DNA of 9,321 bases from positions 1 to 9,321 of the forward strand of contig DASYYE010000109.1 in assembly GCA_035946955.1 (NCBI GenBank), written 5' to 3'. Under the pieces are notes generated by a model. The model searched no databases. It worked only from the letters and a program-made list of their open reading frames with translations, and was not told the origin of the DNA. The translations under genes and the position numbers were made by a program. Shown piece after piece: positions 5,977 to 9,321 of this stretch; within the stretch, counting starts at the first letter, position 1, and the number at the start of each line of letters is the position of its first letter. Source of the stretch: DASYYE01 sp035946955. GTDB lineage: Bacteria > Actinomycetota > Actinomycetes > Streptosporangiales > Streptosporangiaceae.

Positions 5977-7542
5977 ATGTGTCCACAGCGCACTGCCGAC
6001 GCCAGCGGCGGACCGCGGACCGCCGCCCTAACGGGTGGCGTAGCACCCTTGCTCTCGCTCCAGCATGCCGCCAAGGCGTTCGGCTCTGTGCACGCCGTCG
6101 AAGACGCGTCCGTAACGCTGTACGGCGGCGAGGCACACGCCTTGGTAGGGGAGAACGGCGCGGGTAAGTCCACCTTGGTCAAGATCCTTGCCGGGGTGCA
6201 TGCGCCCGACAGCGGCCAGCTCTTCATCGGTGGCGGCGCGGTGGCACTCCACAGCCCGGCGGCCGCGGTCGGTGCCGGGATCGCTGTGATCTACCAGGAG
6301 CCGATGCTGTTCCCGGACCTCAGCGTCGCGGAGAACATCTTCATGGGACGCCAGCCGCGCAGGCGCGGCCGGCGCATCGACGCCCCGCGGATGCGCGACC
6401 AGACCAGGGCACTCTTCCGTCGCCTCGGCGTGAGCTTGGACCCCGGGCGGGTCTGCCGTGGGTTGTCCATCGCTGACCAGCAGATCGTCGAGATCGCCAA
6501 AGCCCTGTCGCTGGACGCCAGGATCATCGTGATGGACGAGCCCACGGCGGCGCTGTCCCCTGTGGAGGTCGCCCGGCTGTTCGACGTAGTGGCAACGTTG
6601 CGCGCAGCAGGCGCGGCGGTGCTGTTCGTCTCGCACCGCCTGGAGGAGGTCTTCCAGGTCTGTCAGCGGGTCACCGTGATGCGCGACGGCCGCCAGGTGC
6701 TGAGCAGGGAACTCGCGGGCCTCACCGCGGACGACCTGGTCCGGGCGATGGTGGGGAGGCAGTTGGCCGCCCGGCCGGATTCCGCCCGGACCGAGCCCGG
6801 CGAGCGCGTGCTGCAGGTGGAGCACCTCACCAGGGAGGGAGTGTTCACCGACATCACGTTCGGGGTCCGGGCAGGCGAGATCGTGGCTCTGGCCGGGCTG
6901 GTCGGCTCCGGCCGCAGCGAAGTGGCGCGGGCGGTCTTTGGGATCGATCGTTACCACGCCGGCACAGTGACCGTGCGCGGATGCCCGCTGCGCAAGGCGT
7001 CACCGACCAGCGCTATGGCGGCGGGGGTGGGCTTGGTGCCCGAGGACCGCCGCCAGCAGGGCCTGGTCATGGACATGTCCGTCCAGCAGAACATGGCGCT
7101 GGCCTCGCTGGACAGGCTGGCCCGTGCCGGGGTCATCTCCTCAGCCGTGGAACGGGAGTTCGCCGCTGACTGGGCACTGCGGCTGCGGATCAAAGTCCGC
7201 CGGCTCACCGATCCCGTCTCCCAACTGTCTGGCGGTAACCAGCAAAAGGTGGTGCTGGCCAAATGGCTGGGGCGCCGGCCCACGCTGCTGATCGTGGACG
7301 AGCCGACCCGGGGCATCGACATCGCCACCAAGGCAGAGGTGCACCGGCTGCTGGCGCAGCTCGCCCGAGACGGGGTCGCGATCCTGATGGTCTCGTCCGA
7401 GCTGCCCGAGGTGCTGCGGCTCGGCGACCGGATCCTGGTCATGCGGGAAGGTCGGCTGACAGCGGAGTTCGGCCACGCGGACGCATCTGAGGAGAAGATC
7501 ATGGCGGCGGCGACCGGCCAGGCGCAGGCGCGGGTCCGGTGA
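5977..7542 (+). CDS. CUT2-type sugar ABC importer ATPase, two nucleotide-binding domains, rhamnose (RhaT)-like
   Basis: Cytoplasmic ATPase of 521 aa that powers monosaccharide import with the two permeases downstream. NBD1: Walker A GENGAGKST (58-66), degenerate signature LSIADQQIVEIAKAL from 163, Walker B VMDEPTAAL with Asp187/Glu188. NBD2: degenerate Walker A GLVGSGRSE (307-315, no lysine), canonical signature LSGGNQQK from 417, Walker B IVDEPTRGID with Asp441/Glu442. This asymmetry is normal for RbsA/MglA/RhaT-type fused ATPases, so nothing is broken. Segments such as GIAVIYQEP, NIFMGRQPR, LVMDMS and the ending MAAATG most resemble, from memory, the rhamnose-type ATPases of actinomycetes; ribose, xylose or AI-2 types are alternatives. 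I chose ATG 5977 with purine-rich GAAGAAG 4 bases upstream. A TTG at 5941 would add 12 residues. The stop overlaps the permease start (GTGA). Confidence 0.93.
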   Translation: MCPQRTADASGGPRTAALTGGVAPLLSLQHAAKAFGSVHAVEDASVTLYGGEAHALVGENGAGKSTLVKILAGVHAPDSGQLFIGGGAVALHSPAAAVGAGIAVIYQEPMLFPDLSVAENIFMGRQPRRRGRRIDAPRMRDQTRALFRRLGVSLDPGRVCRGLSIADQQIVEIAKALSLDARIIVMDEPTAALSPVEVARLFDVVATLRAAGAAVLFVSHRLEEVFQVCQRVTVMRDGRQVLSRELAGLTADDLVRAMVGRQLAARPDSARTEPGERVLQVEHLTREGVFTDITFGVRAGEIVALAGLVGSGRSEVARAVFGIDRYHAGTVTVRGCPLRKASPTSAMAAGVGLVPEDRRQQGLVMDMSVQQNMALASLDRLARAGVISSAVEREFAADWALRLRIKVRRLTDPVSQLSGGNQQKVVLAKWLGRRPTLLIVDEPTRGIDIATKAEVHRLLAQLARDGVAILMVSSELPEVLRLGDRILVMREGRLTAEFGHADASEEKIMAAATGQAQARVR

Positions 7543-7562
7543 GCGGCGCAGGTCCGGTGAGC
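7527..7562 (+). repeat. 18-bp tandem duplication across the ATPase stop/permease start junction
   Basis: Units 7527-7544 and 7545-7562 read ggcgc(G/A)ggtccggtgagc and differ at one base (17/18 identical). Each copy carries a GTG that opens the permease frame (7539 and 7557), and the first copy also carries the ATPase TGA. Because 18 is a multiple of three, the duplication keeps frame and gives permease 1 two alternative starts six codons apart. Confidence 0.9.
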
Positions 7563-8606
7563 ACAGCCGTTGCCCGGCGGGAGCCGCCCGGTACGGCCGA
7601 TGACGTCAGCTCACGCCGCCTGACCGAGCGGGTGTTCCGGATCAGGGAATCGGGCATCATCGTGGTCCTCGCGGTCTTTGTCCTGGTGACCGCGAGCATC
7701 CAGCCACGCTTCCTGGACTCCTCGAACGTCCAGTTCCTCCTGGTCAACACGACAGTCTTCGCGCTGCTGGCGCTGGGCGAGACCATGGTGGTCCTCAGCA
7801 GGAACGTGGACCTGTCCATCGGCTCGGTACTCGGCCTGTCGGCCTACGTGTCCGCCGGCCTGTTCGGGCATGCGCACGGTGTGCCGATCCCGGTCGTGTT
7901 CCTGACCGGGCTGGGCATCGGGCTGGCGTGCGGGGCCGCCAACGGCCTGATGGTGTCTGCCGGGCGGGTGCCGAGCCTGGTCGTCACGCTCGCCACGCTG
8001 TATGTCTTCCGCGGGATCGACACCCTGATCGTCGGGGGCGGCGAGGTGGTCGCGAGGTCGCTGCCTGGCGCCTTCATCTCGATCCCGCAGCAGACGGTAC
8101 TCGGCATTCCGTGGCTGGCCATCGTGATCGCCGCTGTGGTCGGCGCGGGTGCGTACTACCTGCGCTCGTTCCGGTCCGGCCGGGAGCTGTACGCGATCGG
8201 CTCGAACCCGGAGGCGGCCAGGCTGGCCGGCATACCCGTGGCCCGGCGGGTATTCACGGTGTTCACGGTGAGTGGGGCGATCGCCGGGCTGGCTGGCGTG
8301 CTGTGGGCGGCCCAGTACCAGACCATCGACTCCACCGCGGGGACCGGCTACGAGCTGCAGGTCATCGCCGCCGTGGTGGTGGGCGGCGTGGCCATATTCG
8401 GCGGCAGTGGCAGCGTAGTGGGCGCGGCGGTCGGGGCACTGCTGCTCAACACGATCAACTCGGCGCTGAACGTGCTCGGCATCTCGCCGTTCTGGGACCA
8501 GGCCATCGCCGGTTTCCTGCTGCTACTGGCGATCACGCTGGACCGTGCCATCTCGGTGCGGCTCACGGCCGCGCTGCGACTGCGGAGGGCCAGTCATGGA
8601 ACCTGA
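7539..8606 (+). CDS. CUT2 sugar ABC transporter permease 1, RhaP-like
   Basis: Inner-membrane permease of 355 aa that forms half of the translocation channel. After a polar N-terminus of about 35 residues come multiple hydrophobic segments: SGIIVVLAVFVLVTASI, the loop ETMVVLSRNVDLSIGSVLGL typical of BPD_transp_2 permeases, GAANGLMVS, PSLVVTLATLYVFRGID, then the cytoplasmic coupling region GSNPEAARLAGIPV and a Gly/Ala/Val-rich second half ending FLLLLAITLDRAISV. Overlap of its GTG with the ATPase stop indicates translational coupling. A second in-frame GTG at 7557 in a duplicated 18-bp unit would give 349 aa and is equally plausible. The pairing of two distinct permeases, rather than one homodimeric RbsC, favours a rhamnose-, AI-2- or similar-type system. 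Substrate is inferred from family resemblance only. Confidence 0.92.
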   Translation: MSGAGPVSTAVARREPPGTADDVSSRRLTERVFRIRESGIIVVLAVFVLVTASIQPRFLDSSNVQFLLVNTTVFALLALGETMVVLSRNVDLSIGSVLGLSAYVSAGLFGHAHGVPIPVVFLTGLGIGLACGAANGLMVSAGRVPSLVVTLATLYVFRGIDTLIVGGGEVVARSLPGAFISIPQQTVLGIPWLAIVIAAVVGAGAYYLRSFRSGRELYAIGSNPEAARLAGIPVARRVFTVFTVSGAIAGLAGVLWAAQYQTIDSTAGTGYELQVIAAVVVGGVAIFGGSGSVVGAAVGALLLNTINSALNVLGISPFWDQAIAGFLLLLAITLDRAISVRLTAALRLRRASHGT

Positions 8607-9321
8607 CCGCGGCGCCCCGCCGCCCACGTCGGCCCAGCAGCAGCCGCCGCGGTGGCCAGCGTCGCCAGCGGCGCTGCTGAGGCGGGCCAGAGCGCTGGCG
8701 AGTGCGGGCGGACCGCGTTGGGCACTGCGCTGGGAGACCGGGCTCGCGCTCGTGGTCATCGCCATCGGGCTACTCGGCTCCGCGACCTCCACGCAGTTCC
8801 TGACCAGCGCGAACTTTTTCAATATGGGCCTGTCATCCGGCGAGATAGCGATCATGGCATTGCCGGTGACGCTCATCGTCGTCAGCGGTGAGATCGACCT
8901 CTCGGTAGCCTCCACACTCGGCATGTCGAGTGCGACGCTTGGGTTCCTGTGGAGCAAGGGCTGGCCCATGCCGGCCATCTTGGTCGCGGTGGCACTGCTC
9001 GGCGCGGTGGCGGGCGCGGTCAACGGGATGCTGGTGACCCGCCTCGGGCTGCCCTCGCTGGCGGTAACGATCGGCACCCTCGCGCTCTACCGTGGTGTCG
9101 CGCTGATCATCCTCGGCGCTCACACGGTCTCGGACTTCCCGGCGGCCTACACCAACGCCGGTGTCAACGCACTGCCGCACACCGACCTGCCCTGGTCGGT
9201 GGGTGTCTTCATCGTGCTGGCCGTGGTCTTCGGCACGGTCCTGCACGCCACCCCGTTCGGCCGGTCGGTCTACGCGATGGGTGCCAACAAGGAAGCCGCC
9301 CTCTTCGCCGGGATCCGGGTC
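8596..9321 (+). CDS. CUT2 sugar ABC transporter permease 2, RhaQ-like, 3' end beyond window
   Basis: Second membrane subunit, with the first 242 residues visible. ATG 8596 overlaps the end of permease 1 by 11 bases, and GGAGGG lies 6 bases upstream (8584-8589), the best ribosome binding site in the operon. A Pro/Gln/Arg-rich cytoplasmic N-terminus of about 45 residues precedes the first membrane segment (GLALVVIAIGLLGSA). Diagnostic segments: VTLIVVSGEIDLSVAS, VNGMLVTRLGLPSLAVTIG, LALYRGVALIILGAH, and the coupling loop PFGRSVYAMGANKEAALFAGIRV, where the window ends. It is clearly a paralogue of permease 1 but distinct, as expected for a heterodimeric channel. The SGEIDLSVAS and PSLAVTIGTLA segments recall RhaQ-type permeases. 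A substrate-binding protein gene is expected downstream but not visible. Confidence 0.93.
   Translation, partial: MEPDRGAPPPTSAQQQPPRWPASPAALLRRARALASAGGPRWALRWETGLALVVIAIGLLGSATSTQFLTSANFFNMGLSSGEIAIMALPVTLIVVSGEIDLSVASTLGMSSATLGFLWSKGWPMPAILVAVALLGAVAGAVNGMLVTRLGLPSLAVTIGTLALYRGVALIILGAHTVSDFPAAYTNAGVNALPHTDLPWSVGVFIVLAVVFGTVLHATPFGRSVYAMGANKEAALFAGIRV

Noticed and set aside
6892..6921. Missing Walker A lysine in the second NBD of the ATPase as a sign of decay
   Set aside because: Degenerate NBD2 Walker A (GxxGSGRSE) is normal in RbsA/MglA/RhaT-type fused ATPases; the complete composite site uses NBD1 Walker A and NBD2 LSGGNQQK.
6028..6957. 309-aa minus-strand frame opposite the ABC ATPase
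   Set aside because: The plus strand carries intact Walker, signature and NBD2 motifs across the same bases. The minus translation is His/Arg/Pro-rich without motifs.

Overview
The window is GC-rich, with strong G/C preference at third codon positions, GTG starts, an AfsR-type regulator and a secreted S53 peptidase. This points to a soil-type actinomycete (Actinomycetota, Streptomyces/Streptosporangiales-like). The genus cannot be fixed from the sequence. I see no RNA genes, insertion sequences, CRISPR arrays or phage genes.

Layout. (1) Positions 1-2801, minus strand: a large AfsR/SARP-family regulator with winged helix, BTAD, NB-ARC ATPase and TPR regions, cut by the left edge. Its frame was followed from 2801 to 3 without a stop. 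(2) Positions 2802-3366: a divergent intergenic region of about 565 bp with inverted repeats and one weak mini-ORF. (3) Positions 3367-4593, plus strand: a secreted sedolisin-family (S53) serine-carboxyl peptidase with all catalytic and calcium-site motifs intact, followed by two strong hairpins. (4) Positions 4704-4811, minus strand: a very small, previously unlisted-looking ORF for a 35-aa signal-peptide-bearing peptide. It is divergent from (5) a GntR/HutC-type regulator at 4910-5743. A compact cluster of three CTTACCA-type half-sites lies between them. (6) From 5977 to the right edge, plus strand: a translationally coupled CUT2-type sugar ABC importer operon, with a double-NBD ATPase, permease 1 and permease 2 (cut by the edge). 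It is preceded by a TTGACA element enclosed in a perfect 9-bp inverted repeat. The ATPase and permeases most resemble, from memory of the family, the L-rhamnose-type (RhaT/RhaP/RhaQ) importers of actinomycetes. A substrate-binding protein and catabolic enzymes would be expected beyond the right edge.

How it fits together. The right half reads as one sugar-uptake locus: a ligand-sensing GntR/UTRA repressor, its probable autoregulatory operator, a tiny exported peptide sharing that operator, and the importer. The left half pairs an ATP- and TPR-dependent regulator with a divergently transcribed exported peptidase. Whether the regulator controls the peptidase is inference only. The parts least explained by known families are the tiny exported peptide with its shared operator, the dyad around the importer promoter, and the 18-bp tandem duplication that gives permease 1 two start sites.
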